Source: CAXQZM01 sp964228455 (GTDB taxonomy: Bacteria > Pseudomonadota > Alphaproteobacteria > UBA7985). From it: DNA of 26,569 nt. The stretch lies in contig CAXQZM010000078.1 of the NCBI GenBank assembly GCA_964228455.1, forward strand, positions 1-26,569, given 5' to 3'. Positions 1 to 8,269 of the stretch are shown here, piece after piece. The position numbers and the translations under genes were made by a program. Each line of letters begins with the position of its first letter. Within the stretch, counting starts at the first letter, position 1. The notes beneath the pieces are model-generated. The model had not been told where the DNA came from. It did not search any database and saw only the letters and a list, made by a program, of their open reading frames with translations.

Positions 1-516
1 CATGCTCTCACTCAGAGGCCTGCCGCTATGTATCACTCCTGGGGTTCTCAAAATGCGTGGTTAAGGCAAATTCATGGGCGTAATCCACTTTATGTGCCTT
101 TAAAGGTTTGGGAAGCCGAAGGTTTTGAGGATGGAGACTGGGCAGAAGTGCGTTCAGCCCATGGGTCAATTACTGTGCCAGTTGCTCTTAATGCCGCGCT
201 TAATGAAAACACTATTTGGACTTGGAATGCCATTGGGAAAAGGGGTGGAGCATGGTCTTTGGATCCAAAATCTCCCGAGGCAACGAAAGGGTTCTTACTC
301 AACCACCTTATCCATGAGCTATTGCCTCCTCGCGGTGATGGTCTGCGTTGGGCAAACTCAGACCCAGTGACTGGACAGGCGGCTTGGTACGACCTTCGGG
401 TGGCGATTAAGAAAACCAAACAGCCTGTTGATGCGCAGTCACAACCTTATTTAGAACCGCAAAGGTCGCCAGTGCCAAATGCAGCCAAAAATATAGCTTA
501 CGGGGAGCAATTTTAA
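1..516 (+). CDS. soeA: Molybdopterin oxidoreductase, C-terminal fragment (SoeA-like), 5' truncated
   Basis: The frame is open from base 1, so this is the last ~170 residues of a larger protein whose start lies outside the window. The visible part is the molybdopterin-dinucleotide-binding domain of the DMSO-reductase superfamily: a YHSWGSQNAW stretch near the start and a WTWNAIGKRGGAW motif, then a conserved tail (GFLLNHLIHELLPPRGDG, DPVTGQAAW) that resembles my recollection of roseobacter SoeA. SoeA would be the catalytic cytoplasmic subunit of a sulfite dehydrogenase. Its stop TAA overlaps the ATG of the ferredoxin subunit by one base, and the DmsC-type anchor follows, which is the expected three-subunit order. 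The catalytic domains are not visible, so a DMSO, thiosulfate or tetrathionate reductase remains possible. The superfamily and complex type are secure; the sulfite role is inference. Confidence 0.75.
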   Translation, partial: HALTQRPAAMYHSWGSQNAWLRQIHGRNPLYVPLKVWEAEGFEDGDWAEVRSAHGSITVPVALNAALNENTIWTWNAIGKRGGAWSLDPKSPEATKGFLLNHLIHELLPPRGDGLRWANSDPVTGQAAWYDLRVAIKKTKQPVDAQSQPYLEPQRSPVPNAAKNIAYGEQF

Positions 517-1247
517 TGACAACCTTACCCAACAGTACTGATAAAAAACTCGGGTTGGTCATTGATTTGGACACTTGTGTTGGTTGTCATGCGTGCGTGA
601 TTTCCTGCAAAGAATGGAACACCTCCAACTATGGTGCCCCCCTATCTGATGCCGATGCCTACGGGGAAGATCCCTCAGGAACGTTTTTAAATAGGGTCCA
701 TACTTTTGAGGTTATGCGACCAGGGAAACCTGCTGAGGTAACTCATTTTCCCAAATCATGTCTCCATTGTGAGGATGCTCCGTGCGTAACCGTATGTCCT
801 ACAGGTGCCTCTTACAAACGAGAAGAGGATGGAATTGTTCTCGTGGATGAAGCTGATTGCATGGGGTGCGGTTTATGTGCCTGGTCTTGTCCTTACGGCG
901 CGCGGGAAATGGATTTAAGTGCAGGTGTCATGAAGAAATGCACTCTTTGTATTGATCGTATTTACAATGAAAACATACCAGAAGAGGACAGAGTGCCATC
1001 TTGCGTTCGCACTTGCCCTGCAGGTGCTCGACATTTTGGTGATCTAGGGGATCCAACCTCAGATGTTTCACTGCTGGTTGAAGCACGAGGCGGTTTTGAT
1101 CTTATGCCTGATCAAGGAACACGTCCCGTAAACAAGTATTTACCTCCAAGGCAGAAAATAGAGGCGTCAGATGCTCCAGTTGAAGCCATTGCGGCAGATG
1201 CTAAAGGTTTTTTTGCTTGGGTCGATAAAGCCCTTTCGAGCTTTTAA
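516..1247 (+). CDS. soeB: Four-cluster ferredoxin subunit of a molybdoenzyme (SoeB/DmsB-like)
   Basis: This is the electron-transfer subunit between the molybdenum subunit and the membrane anchor. The 243 residues hold 16 cysteines in four groups: C21/24/27/31, C82/85/90/94, C115/118/121/125 and C142/145/163/167. This is the DmsB/NrfC/PsrB pattern for four [4Fe-4S] clusters. The second and third groups carry classic CxxCxxxxCxxxCP and CxxCxxCxxxCP spacings. There is no Tat or Sec signal, consistent with a cytoplasmic subunit escorted by its partner. The ATG overlaps the upstream stop by one base, indicating translational coupling, and the anchor gene begins 11 bases downstream. The family is certain; calling it sulfite dehydrogenase rests on the neighbours. 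Confidence 0.85.
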   Translation: MTTLPNSTDKKLGLVIDLDTCVGCHACVISCKEWNTSNYGAPLSDADAYGEDPSGTFLNRVHTFEVMRPGKPAEVTHFPKSCLHCEDAPCVTVCPTGASYKREEDGIVLVDEADCMGCGLCAWSCPYGAREMDLSAGVMKKCTLCIDRIYNENIPEEDRVPSCVRTCPAGARHFGDLGDPTSDVSLLVEARGGFDLMPDQGTRPVNKYLPPRQKIEASDAPVEAIAADAKGFFAWVDKALSSF

Positions 1248-1258
1248 GGGCAACTCGA

Positions 1259-2131
1259 ATGCATCCCGCTAGTTCTCTCATTTACTTCACCGTCGCTTCA
1301 GGATTTGGCTTTGGTTTCTTATTTTTTCTCGGCTTGGGAATGCCAGCCCTAACAGGCGCAAATGCTTTTTGGTCATACTTTATCGGTTACTTTCTTGCCG
1401 TCTCGGGGCTTATGTCGTCAGTCCTTCACCTGGGAAATAAAGTTAACGCAGTTAAGGCTATGTCTCAGTGGAGGTCTTCTTGGCTTAGTCGGGAGGGTGT
1501 TTTTGCGATCCTAACATTGGTAACTTTTGCGCCAGTTGCGATTACTCAAATTTGGGACGGTCCAAATTTTTCATTAGTTGGCTATCTAGGATCCTTTCTT
1601 GCGATCATAACGATCTACTGCACGGCCATGATTTACGGACAGCTAAAAACGGTCCCTCGCTGGAATCAGCATATTACGCCTTTTCTTTTCTTGGCATTTG
1701 GGATCACAGGTGGGGCGATTATAGCGCAACAAGATCAGATCGCAGCAATAGGACTTCCGGTTTTATTAATCTTGCAAATTGGTCATTGGGTGATTGGTGA
1801 TCGTTCTTGGTCAAGTGGTTTGGATACTGCTGAAAGTGCAACCGGCTTGGGTGGATCTACTGGCACAGTTAGATTGTTGGAGCGCCCGCATACAGGCAAA
1901 AACTACCTTACAACTGAGATGGTTCATTTAGTTGGAAGGAAACATTCCGATCGTTTGCGAGGCCTGGTGGTTTTGGGACTTTTATTGTGCGTCTTAGGTT
2001 CCATTTTCATCGCACCGATTAGCCTTTTAGTGTGGCTGTTACCGCTGGTTTTTGCCGCGCTGATATCCCGCTGGCTTTTCTTTGCCGAGGCTGAGCATGT
2101 CGTGGGACTCTACTATGGCCGCGCTAAATAG
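1259..2131 (+). CDS. soeC: DmsC-type membrane anchor subunit (SoeC-like)
   Basis: This 290-residue protein is almost entirely hydrophobic segments, about eight predicted transmembrane helices, as in the DmsC family of quinone-reactive anchors. The N-terminal MHPASSLIYFTVASGFGFG and the following FWSYFIGYFLAVSGLMSS fit the first two helices of the family. A VLHLGNK segment with histidine precedes a polar loop (QWRSSWLSREG) typical of DmsC. It would pass electrons between the FeS subunit and the quinone pool; in Soe complexes the direction is sulfite to quinone. It is the last gene of the soeABC-like operon and faces mmsA tail to tail, with 55 bases between. I see no strong terminator hairpin in that gap. 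Confidence 0.82.
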   Translation: MHPASSLIYFTVASGFGFGFLFFLGLGMPALTGANAFWSYFIGYFLAVSGLMSSVLHLGNKVNAVKAMSQWRSSWLSREGVFAILTLVTFAPVAITQIWDGPNFSLVGYLGSFLAIITIYCTAMIYGQLKTVPRWNQHITPFLFLAFGITGGAIIAQQDQIAAIGLPVLLILQIGHWVIGDRSWSSGLDTAESATGLGGSTGTVRLLERPHTGKNYLTTEMVHLVGRKHSDRLRGLVVLGLLLCVLGSIFIAPISLLVWLLPLVFAALISRWLFFAEAEHVVGLYYGRAK

Positions 2132-2186
2132 GGGGAGACGGCTTTTTTCGCCAATCTAGCATCGGGATTTAGTTAAAAATTTTGGT

Positions 2187-3692
2187 CTAGCCCGCGGCAG
2201 CCCCAAAGTTAAAGCTATTCATGGTTCTGGTATCAGTACTAGGCCAGCGGGTCATAACATTTTTTCGCTTTATCCAGAATTTAAGGCCGTCTGGACCGTA
2301 CATCGGGATGTCCCCAAAGAAGCTATCTTTCCAACCACCAAAAGACGACCACGCAGTTGGAACAGGTATAGGTACATTAATACCAATCATGCCAACCTGT
2401 ACCTCGTTAACAAAACGTCGAGCTAGTCCACCATCTCTTGTGAATAGGGCCGTGCCATTTCCATACGCATGATTAGTGGCTAATGCGACTGCATCTTCAT
2501 AAGTATCTTGCCTGACCATCGAAAGCACAGGACCGAATATTTCATCGCGATAAATACTCATTGATGGATCCACCTTATCGAACAGGGTTCCACCCAAGAA
2601 AAAACCAGCTTCCATTCCTTGAAGACTGAGACCCCTGCCATCCACGAGCAAGTCCGCCCCTTCTTCGATACCTCGGTTAATATAACTCTCAATGCGCTCC
2701 TTCGCAGCAGCATTAATCACAGGGCCCATTTCGGTTGCAGGGTCCATGCCATTTCCAATCTGCAATGCTCGAACCTTTGGTATTAGGCGCTCTTTAAGTG
2801 CTTCTGCGGTCTCTGCCCCAACTGGTATAGCTGCTGATATAGCCATGCAACGCTCTCCAGCTGCGCCAAAACCTGATGCAAGAAGCGCATCCGCTGCGGC
2901 GTCCATATCTGCATCTGGCAACACAATCATATGGTTTTTAGCGCCACACATGGCTTGCACCCGCTTTCCATGGGAAGATCCTTTCGCATGAATATAGCGC
3001 CCCACGGCGGTTGAACCCACAAAGCTTATTGCTTTAACATCGGGATGCTCGAGCAGTCCATCAACAGTCGACTTATCGCCATGAAGAAGGTTGACTACTC
3101 CGTCTGGAATGCCTGCTTCTTTGACGAGCTCTAGGATGATTTGAGGGACCATAGGGTCTCGCTCAGAGGGCTTTAAAATAAATGTGTTCCCAGCTGTGAT
3201 AGACATTGGAAGCATCCATAGGGGTATCATTGCGGGGAAATTAAATGGAGTAATGCCCGCTGTCACGCCCAACGGCTGATTAACCGAATACTGATCGACA
3301 CCTGTTGCGACTTGTTCTGACATTCGCCCTTCTAAATGGTAAGGCATTCCAGCTGCGAACTCTACGATTTCGATGCCACGCATTATTTCGCCTTTAGCAT
3401 CTTCAAACGTTTTGCCGTGCTCCTCAACGAGAGCGGTTGCGATTTCGTCCATATGCGCATGGAGTAAGTCATATAACTTAAACATGTGACGCGCACGGCG
3501 GGCCACCGGGGTCGCAGCCCATTTAGGGAAAGCAGATTTCGCAGATTCGACAGTAGCCAAGAGATCTTCGTTCGACGCCAGCGGCACTTCTCGTATTTGG
3601 GTGCCAAAAGCAGGATTAAAAATAGGAGAAACACCGACTGGGCTGCCCTTTGTAAGAGTGCCCCCAATCACATGATTTATTTCACGGGTCAT
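2187..3692 (-). CDS. mmsA: Methylmalonate-semialdehyde dehydrogenase (CoA-acylating)
   Basis: Members of this aldehyde dehydrogenase family oxidise methylmalonate or malonate semialdehyde with NAD and CoA to propionyl-CoA or acetyl-CoA, in valine, inositol and beta-alanine breakdown. The 501-residue length is normal. Visible features are the TPFNFPAMIPLWM segment (N151), the FVGSTAVG nucleotide loop (~224-231) and the catalytic cysteine in GERCMAIS (C282). The segment QAMCGAKNH around 246-254 replaces the ELGGK of ordinary aldehyde dehydrogenases; loss of that general-base glutamate is a hallmark of MMSDH. A good ribosome site (GAGGA about 8 bases upstream) supports the start. It appears monocistronic, with 136 bases separating it from the aminotransferase upstream of it on the minus strand. 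Confidence 0.93.
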   Translation of the reverse strand: MTREINHVIGGTLTKGSPVGVSPIFNPAFGTQIREVPLASNEDLLATVESAKSAFPKWAATPVARRARHMFKLYDLLHAHMDEIATALVEEHGKTFEDAKGEIMRGIEIVEFAAGMPYHLEGRMSEQVATGVDQYSVNQPLGVTAGITPFNFPAMIPLWMLPMSITAGNTFILKPSERDPMVPQIILELVKEAGIPDGVVNLLHGDKSTVDGLLEHPDVKAISFVGSTAVGRYIHAKGSSHGKRVQAMCGAKNHMIVLPDADMDAAADALLASGFGAAGERCMAISAAIPVGAETAEALKERLIPKVRALQIGNGMDPATEMGPVINAAAKERIESYINRGIEEGADLLVDGRGLSLQGMEAGFFLGGTLFDKVDPSMSIYRDEIFGPVLSMVRQDTYEDAVALATNHAYGNGTALFTRDGGLARRFVNEVQVGMIGINVPIPVPTAWSSFGGWKDSFFGDIPMYGPDGLKFWIKRKNVMTRWPSTDTRTMNSFNFGAAAG

Positions 3693-3828
3693 TCAGTTAG
3701 TCCTCTAATAATATGCCAGATCACAATGTTATTCGCTCGCCCCATAGCCCAGGCATACAATTTCTTAATAGTCTTTTTTTGCGTTAATGCAGAGACTGCG
3801 CTGTAGAATTATGGATTCAGGTTAAAAG

Positions 3829-5016
3829 TTAAGATGGCAGCGAATCAAAGTAGCGCTTAATGGATCTTGTTGCTTGCCGAATACGTTCTGTGTTTTCTAC
3901 GAATGCCATACGAACGTGCCCATCGCCGTATTCACCAAAACCTACACCAGGCGACACTGCTACACCCGCTCCAAGAAGTAAATCTCTCGCAAAAGCTAAG
4001 CTTCCTTTGCCTTTAAAGCGATCGGGAATGGGCGCCCAAATATACATTGAGGCCTGCGGAACTGGAACACTCCAGCCTGCGCGCCGCAGTCCCTTAACAA
4101 GGACATCTCTTCGTTCACGGTATAGGTCTCGAATGTCTTCAACATAAGTTTGATCGCCGTTTAGTGCCGCAGTAGCGGCAACTTGGATCGCAGTGAATGC
4201 GCCATAGTCAAGGTAAGATTTTATGCGTGTAAGCGCCGAGACGAGCTTTGGATTTCCAACTCCAAAACCTACACGCCAACCTGCCATAGAATAGGTCTTT
4301 GATAGTGAGGTGAATTCAATTGCGATGTCCTTCGCACCAGGAACTTCTAAAATAGATGGTGGTGGCGTCTTGCTGAAGTAAATCTCAGCATATGCCAGAT
4401 CCGATAAAATGTAGATTCCATGGTGACGACAGAACTCTACAATTTCCTGATAGAAATTTAGGTCTACGATTTCAGCTGTTGGGTTGGAAGGATAGCATAG
4501 GATAATTGCCCTGGGTTTTGGCACCGAGTACTGAACAGCGCGCTTTAAAGCTTCAAAAAAATCTGGAGCGTTAGCGCTAGGCACATAGCGCAATGCAGCG
4601 CCGGCAAGCATGAAACCAAATGCGTGGATCGGGTAAGATGGATTTGGTACTAGCATGGTATCGCCCGGTGCAGTTATTGCCTGGGCTAGATTGGCGAGCC
4701 CTTCTTTTGATCCCAGCGTTGCAACAACTTCAGTTTCTGGGTCCACCTCAACTCCAAAGCGCCGAGCGTAATATGCAGCTTTAGCCTTTCTTAGACCAGG
4801 AATGCCCCTAGAGGTTGAATATCCATGAACTCTGGGATTAGCGAGCACCTCTCGCATTTTATCTAGTACATGCACAGGAGGACTGGAATCCGGGTTGCCC
4901 ATGCCGAAGTCAATTATATCTTCTCCTCGCGCGCGCGCCTCTGATTTAAGCCTGTTTACTTCTGCGAATAGGTAAGGTGGTAATCGATTAGATTGAAAAA
5001 AGGGCTCGGCTTCCAT
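3829..5016 (-). CDS. alaC: PLP aminotransferase, AlaC-like (glutamate-pyruvate type)
   Basis: This fold-type I class I/II aminotransferase has 395 residues. It closely follows E. coli AlaC along its length: RLPPYLF near residue 11, EDIIDFGMGNPD (32-43), HGYSTSRGIPGLRKA, GSKEGLANL, VPNPSYPIHAFG and SLSKTYSMAGWRVG, with the PLP lysine at K240. The NPT motif (N178) and D206 fit cofactor binding. In many alphaproteobacteria such proteins are labelled LL-diaminopimelate aminotransferase, but the AlaC resemblance favours alanine-pyruvate/2-oxoglutarate exchange. It is transcribed divergently from the thioesterase gene. I see no well-spaced ribosome site before the ATG; a TTAGG lies immediately adjacent to it. 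The family is certain and the exact substrate fairly likely. Confidence 0.85.
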   Translation of the reverse strand: MEAEPFFQSNRLPPYLFAEVNRLKSEARARGEDIIDFGMGNPDSSPPVHVLDKMREVLANPRVHGYSTSRGIPGLRKAKAAYYARRFGVEVDPETEVVATLGSKEGLANLAQAITAPGDTMLVPNPSYPIHAFGFMLAGAALRYVPSANAPDFFEALKRAVQYSVPKPRAIILCYPSNPTAEIVDLNFYQEIVEFCRHHGIYILSDLAYAEIYFSKTPPPSILEVPGAKDIAIEFTSLSKTYSMAGWRVGFGVGNPKLVSALTRIKSYLDYGAFTAIQVAATAALNGDQTYVEDIRDLYRERRDVLVKGLRRAGWSVPVPQASMYIWAPIPDRFKGKGSLAFARDLLLGAGVAVSPGVGFGEYGDGHVRMAFVENTERIRQATRSIKRYFDSLPS

Positions 5017-5066
5017 GCCTAAGCTGTATAATCAGGCTTTCACTAAAATAAACAGTGAGATTTTGC

Positions 5067-5522
5067 ATGTTAGCTTATCACGCCACGTGCTTACCCGAGT
5101 GGACAGATTATAATCAGCATATGAATGATGCAATGTATGGTCGTGTTTTTTCAGATGCCATTGACGCCCTTATGATCAATGTTGGGCTAAACTCTGAATA
5201 TCGAAGAAGCACAAGCTGCACCATATATACCCTGGAGGATCATCGCTGGTATGAACGAGAGGTGCACGAAGGAGCACATCTAACGGTTGAAACACATGTT
5301 ATTGAAGTTGATCAAAAGAGAATTCATGTTTGGCAAGCTTTGTTGGTAGCTGGAGAGCGTTGCGCTGTGAGCGAAACGATGCTCATGCACATTAGCCAGG
5401 AAGGCCAAATGCCAAAGGCGGCAATAATGCCAGACCATATTCAGCGGGCCGTGCAGACTCACCTCACGCACTCTGATTTGCTTCCTCGCGCAGGCAGAAT
5501 GGGTTTTACCCAAAAGAAATAG
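5067..5522 (+). CDS. Hotdog-fold acyl-CoA thioesterase (4HBT/CdhB-like)
   Basis: This small protein of ~151 residues carries the hotdog thioesterase signature: PEWTDYNQHMNDAMYGRVFSD near the N-terminus, where the conserved aspartate and DYNxHMN stretch are typical. A central helix (IDALMINVGL) and a long beta region follow, with RIHVWQALLVAGERCAVSE. Similar proteins occur in carnitine/betaine catabolism as betainyl-CoA thioesterases, which is a possible but unproven role here. An in-frame GTG at 5055 would add four residues; I prefer the ATG at 5067 because the homology begins right after it and the GTG has no ribosome site. It is divergent from the AlaC-like gene and convergent with the crotonase. 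Confidence 0.75.
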   Translation: MLAYHATCLPEWTDYNQHMNDAMYGRVFSDAIDALMINVGLNSEYRRSTSCTIYTLEDHRWYEREVHEGAHLTVETHVIEVDQKRIHVWQALLVAGERCAVSETMLMHISQEGQMPKAAIMPDHIQRAVQTHLTHSDLLPRAGRMGFTQKK

Positions 5523-5637
5523 GTTTGGAGACTAAACTGGTTGCTGTTTTACAAACTCATTAGTCATGTTTTCCCACTTGATTGGAAATTTGTTTTTTTG
5601 TCTTCGTTCCTTCAAAAAGCAGAAGTCTAATATACGA

Positions 5638-6411
5638 TCAAAACTTTGCTTTGCGTCCCTCTAATGTGGCCATAGCTGCCTCAATTTGCCTTGGCTGAAA
5701 AACGATTTGTCTTTGAATTCTTTCTTCTGTTTCCAGGCCACCTTGGCTTCCCCATGTCTCGTGGAATAGCTCTTTTGCCCCCTCGACAGCATCTGGATTT
5801 TTATCAGAAATTTCGCTCGCCAGTTGTTTTGCCTCAAGAATAGGATCATCTACTATGCGAGTGACTAGGCCCAGCTCTCGTGCCTCCTCAGCTGCAACTT
5901 TTCGACCAGTGAAAGTTAGTTCTTTTGCAACATCAATCCCAACAAGCTCCCGCAGCGTCTGACTTGCGCTCATATCTGGGATCATACCCCATTTAATTTC
6001 CATAACACTAAAAATAGCATTAGGTGCGCAAAATCGAATATCTGCTCCTAGTGCAATTTGCAGGCCCCCACCTAAGCAGGGGCCAGAAATGGCTGCAATC
6101 ACAGGAAAACGTGCATTTCTTAATGACATAGCTGGACGCTGAAAGAAGTTAGGAAACTCTCGTGCAGGGTTATTAAATTTTGTTTCAAGTAGTTGCGGTT
6201 TGGCAAAATTTTCCATGTCCATGCCAGCGCAAAAAGCTCGTCCTGAACCAGATATAACAGCTGCTCTAACGCGCTTATCGCTCTCAAGTTCATTTATAGC
6301 GCTAGGTAGCAAATCAAACATGTCTAAAGTGAGCGCATTGAGCTTTTCTGGACGATTTAGCTCAATGTGGGCAACATGTTTCTCAATTGGGTGGAGAAGG
6401 ATATCAGTCAT
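5638..6411 (-). CDS. Enoyl-CoA hydratase/isomerase family (crotonase) protein
   Basis: This is a 257-residue crotonase-fold protein that would act on an acyl-CoA thioester. Oxyanion-hole segments are visible as GRAFCAGMD (57-65) and GPCLGGGLQIALGADIRF (110-127). The second catalytic glutamate equivalent is E138 in SVMEIKWGMIP. The first catalytic glutamate of true hydratases (GGGCEL) is replaced by glutamine (GGGLQI, Q117), so the reaction may not be simple hydration. I set the start at 6411 because an AAGG ribosome site precedes it and MTDILLHPIEKHVAHIELNRPEK matches the family start; upstream in-frame starts to 6447 would overlap the preceding gene. It is the last gene of the gntR-oxidoreductase-crotonase operon, 7 bases after its neighbour, an unusual partner for sugar genes. 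Confidence 0.82.
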   Translation of the reverse strand: MTDILLHPIEKHVAHIELNRPEKLNALTLDMFDLLPSAINELESDKRVRAAVISGSGRAFCAGMDMENFAKPQLLETKFNNPAREFPNFFQRPAMSLRNARFPVIAAISGPCLGGGLQIALGADIRFCAPNAIFSVMEIKWGMIPDMSASQTLRELVGIDVAKELTFTGRKVAAEEARELGLVTRIVDDPILEAKQLASEISDKNPDAVEGAKELFHETWGSQGGLETEERIQRQIVFQPRQIEAAMATLEGRKAKF

Positions 6412-6418
6412 AAGTGCC

Positions 6419-7528
6419 TTATCCGGATAAAAAGGCATTGTTACCAATTAAATTTATGGCGACACCTTCGCTTGCAGCCGCTTGAGCGGCGAGCCCCATC
6501 CGCACCGCTTGCCATCCGTCCTCAAGGCTTACTTCTGGGAGGCCACCATCGCGTATCATGGCTGCAAATTTCTGATGTTGGTAGAAGGTTGCGCCGTTAT
6601 GGTCTCCAATTTCGAGAAGTTTCTGATCTACTGGAACGGCTTGGGTGAGGGGATGTTTTTCATGTCGAGGGCTGGCGGTTAATTGAGCTATTGGCGCTTC
6701 ACCAGCTGACTTTGGCCACATTCGAAAAGGGCCGGGGACTTGTGTTTCAATTTTCCCCTCAGGTCCAACAGCGCAGATTTCCTCTTGGTACCTAGAACCT
6801 TCAGCAAACATACATAAGTCAAGTAGAGCACGAGTATCGTCCTCAAAATCGACAATTACAAACCCATTGTCCCAAATGTCAGATTTGCCTTTCTCGTATA
6901 CTTCAAACTTATGATTATGTGATTGCGCCGCGGACGCCATTACTCGAATTGGTTGTTTGCCAAGAGTAAGTCGCATCAAATCGAAAAAATGGCAGCATTT
7001 TTCTACAAAAGTCCCGCCAGAGAATGCATTAAACCGATTCCAGTTGCCCACTTTTGGAAGAAACGGAAATCGGTGTTCTCTAATGGAGAGCATTGTTATG
7101 CCTCCAGTGACTTCATTAGCTTTCTCCAAAAACAACGATACAGCTGGCATATATCTGTATTCCATAGCCACCCATATCGGAGCTTTGTATCCCGCTTGTA
7201 ACTGACGGATTAGGTCTATCTCATCTCCCCGTGTTACCAGAGGTTTTTCAACTAATATTGGCAACGTTACTTGACTAGCGATCAGCCGAAGTTGGTCTCC
7301 GTGTACATAGTTTGGGCTCGTTATGACGAGAGCGTGCAAGTCTTGTCGTTTAATTAGACTATCAATGCTTGTTTCTCTCTCTGAATTAGGAGCAAGTGAG
7401 AGGGCTGCGCAGGCCATAGCCTCATCTGGCTCGTAGATAGCCTTAACTTGCGCACCTCCAAGATGATTTATGTTTTCTAGGTGTTCCTGTCCCATCCACC
7501 CGCAGCCAATAAAGCCATAATTCAACAT
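6419..7528 (-). CDS. Gfo/Idh/MocA-family NAD(P)-dependent oxidoreductase or NAD-dependent glycosidase
   Basis: This 369-residue protein starts with a Rossmann motif (GFIGCGWMGQEH, 8-16), has the EKP motif at 94-96 in ILVEKPLV, and a C-terminal domain with GGTFVEKCCHFFDLMRL (171-187) containing K177, H180 and D183. The superfamily oxidises sugar or inositol hydroxyls. It also includes the NAD-dependent glycosidase families GH4-like GH109 and GH188, the latter acting on sulfoquinovosides. The frame stays open upstream to 7807, but the homology begins at the ATG at 7528. The GntR stop and this ATG are separated by one base (TAG-T-ATG), so the genes are coupled. Context with a sugar ABC importer and an SsuD-like monooxygenase suggests it acts on the imported sugar. 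A glycosidase role is a hypothesis only. Confidence 0.85.
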   Translation of the reverse strand: MLNYGFIGCGWMGQEHLENINHLGGAQVKAIYEPDEAMACAALSLAPNSERETSIDSLIKRQDLHALVITSPNYVHGDQLRLIASQVTLPILVEKPLVTRGDEIDLIRQLQAGYKAPIWVAMEYRYMPAVSLFLEKANEVTGGITMLSIREHRFPFLPKVGNWNRFNAFSGGTFVEKCCHFFDLMRLTLGKQPIRVMASAAQSHNHKFEVYEKGKSDIWDNGFVIVDFEDDTRALLDLCMFAEGSRYQEEICAVGPEGKIETQVPGPFRMWPKSAGEAPIAQLTASPRHEKHPLTQAVPVDQKLLEIGDHNGATFYQHQKFAAMIRDGGLPEVSLEDGWQAVRMGLAAQAAASEGVAINLIGNNAFLSG

Positions 7529-7529
7529 A

Positions 7530-8264
7530 CTAGATTGCACTCCATCGAGCAGTATAGGTCGTGGTTTCAGGGTTGTACCAGTTTTGCGAGTATTCCGCTG
7601 CGGTACCGTTGGAGTCAAAGGACCACCTCTCCACCACAGGCCAAACACTTTGATAGGGTCCGAAATTCTGTGGCTGCCAATCTGGTGGCACTGAGGTACT
7701 AATTCTGTCTTCCACATGCCCAATAGTAAAGCCCAGCTTTGTTTTATATAAATTGTACAGAGCTTCCGATAGATGAGACACCCGCAGTCCTTTCGCGCGC
7801 TCTCCATCGAGCCAAATCTCCTCTACGGCAGCAGGCTCCCCATTGAGGCGGCGCAATCGACGGATATGGAAGGCCTGCGTCGATGACCCCAGCTGTGTTA
7901 GTTTTTTTGGTTTTTCACGGCGTCCTGCTTCAACAACTTCGGCTGTCGGTAATCCGCCGCCGTCGAGTAACTCTAACCTAAAAAGGCTATAAATATTCTG
8001 GACGCCGGTCTCCTGACCAGAGTATGAAATATAATTTCCTGAACCTTGAATACGCTCGAGCAGTCCTAGCTGCTCAAGTTGAGATAATGACTTTCGGAGG
8101 GTTCCAATAGAAACGCCCCATTCTTTCGACATTTCTCGTTCTGGCTTTAAGCAGGTACCATCAGTTAACAATCCTGCTCTAATGTCTCTTACAATTGCTT
8201 CTGAGACTTGACGATGAAGCGGCAGTGATCCTGCATTGCTGGGTTGGTTCAGTTGTCTACTCAT
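7530..8264 (-). CDS. GntR-family transcriptional regulator, HutC subfamily (UTRA domain)
   Basis: The 244 residues divide into an N-terminal winged helix-turn-helix (~13-80; LPLHRQVSEAIVRDI, LKPEREMSKEWGVSIGTLRK, LERIQGSGNYIS) and a C-terminal UTRA effector domain (~100-240; IRRLRRLNGEPAAVEEIW is a typical UTRA segment). HutC-type regulators usually bind a small ligand such as a sugar phosphate and leave the operator. It heads the operon with the oxidoreductase and crotonase and is divergent from the monooxygenase gene. Its ATG lies only 5 bases from the shared operator-like repeat (8270-8293), and I see no Shine-Dalgarno sequence, so a leaderless transcript and autorepression are plausible. 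It is the likely local regulator of both promoter modules. Confidence 0.9.
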   Translation of the reverse strand: MSRQLNQPSNAGSLPLHRQVSEAIVRDIRAGLLTDGTCLKPEREMSKEWGVSIGTLRKSLSQLEQLGLLERIQGSGNYISYSGQETGVQNIYSLFRLELLDGGGLPTAEVVEAGRREKPKKLTQLGSSTQAFHIRRLRRLNGEPAAVEEIWLDGERAKGLRVSHLSEALYNLYKTKLGFTIGHVEDRISTSVPPDWQPQNFGPYQSVWPVVERWSFDSNGTAAEYSQNWYNPETTTYTARWSAI

Positions 8265-8269
8265 AAAAA

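Noticed and set aside
7529..7807. Upstream extension of the Gfo/Idh/MocA frame by 93 residues
   Set aside because: The extension lies inside the GntR gene, has no family similarity, and the Rossmann motif begins right after the ATG at 7528.
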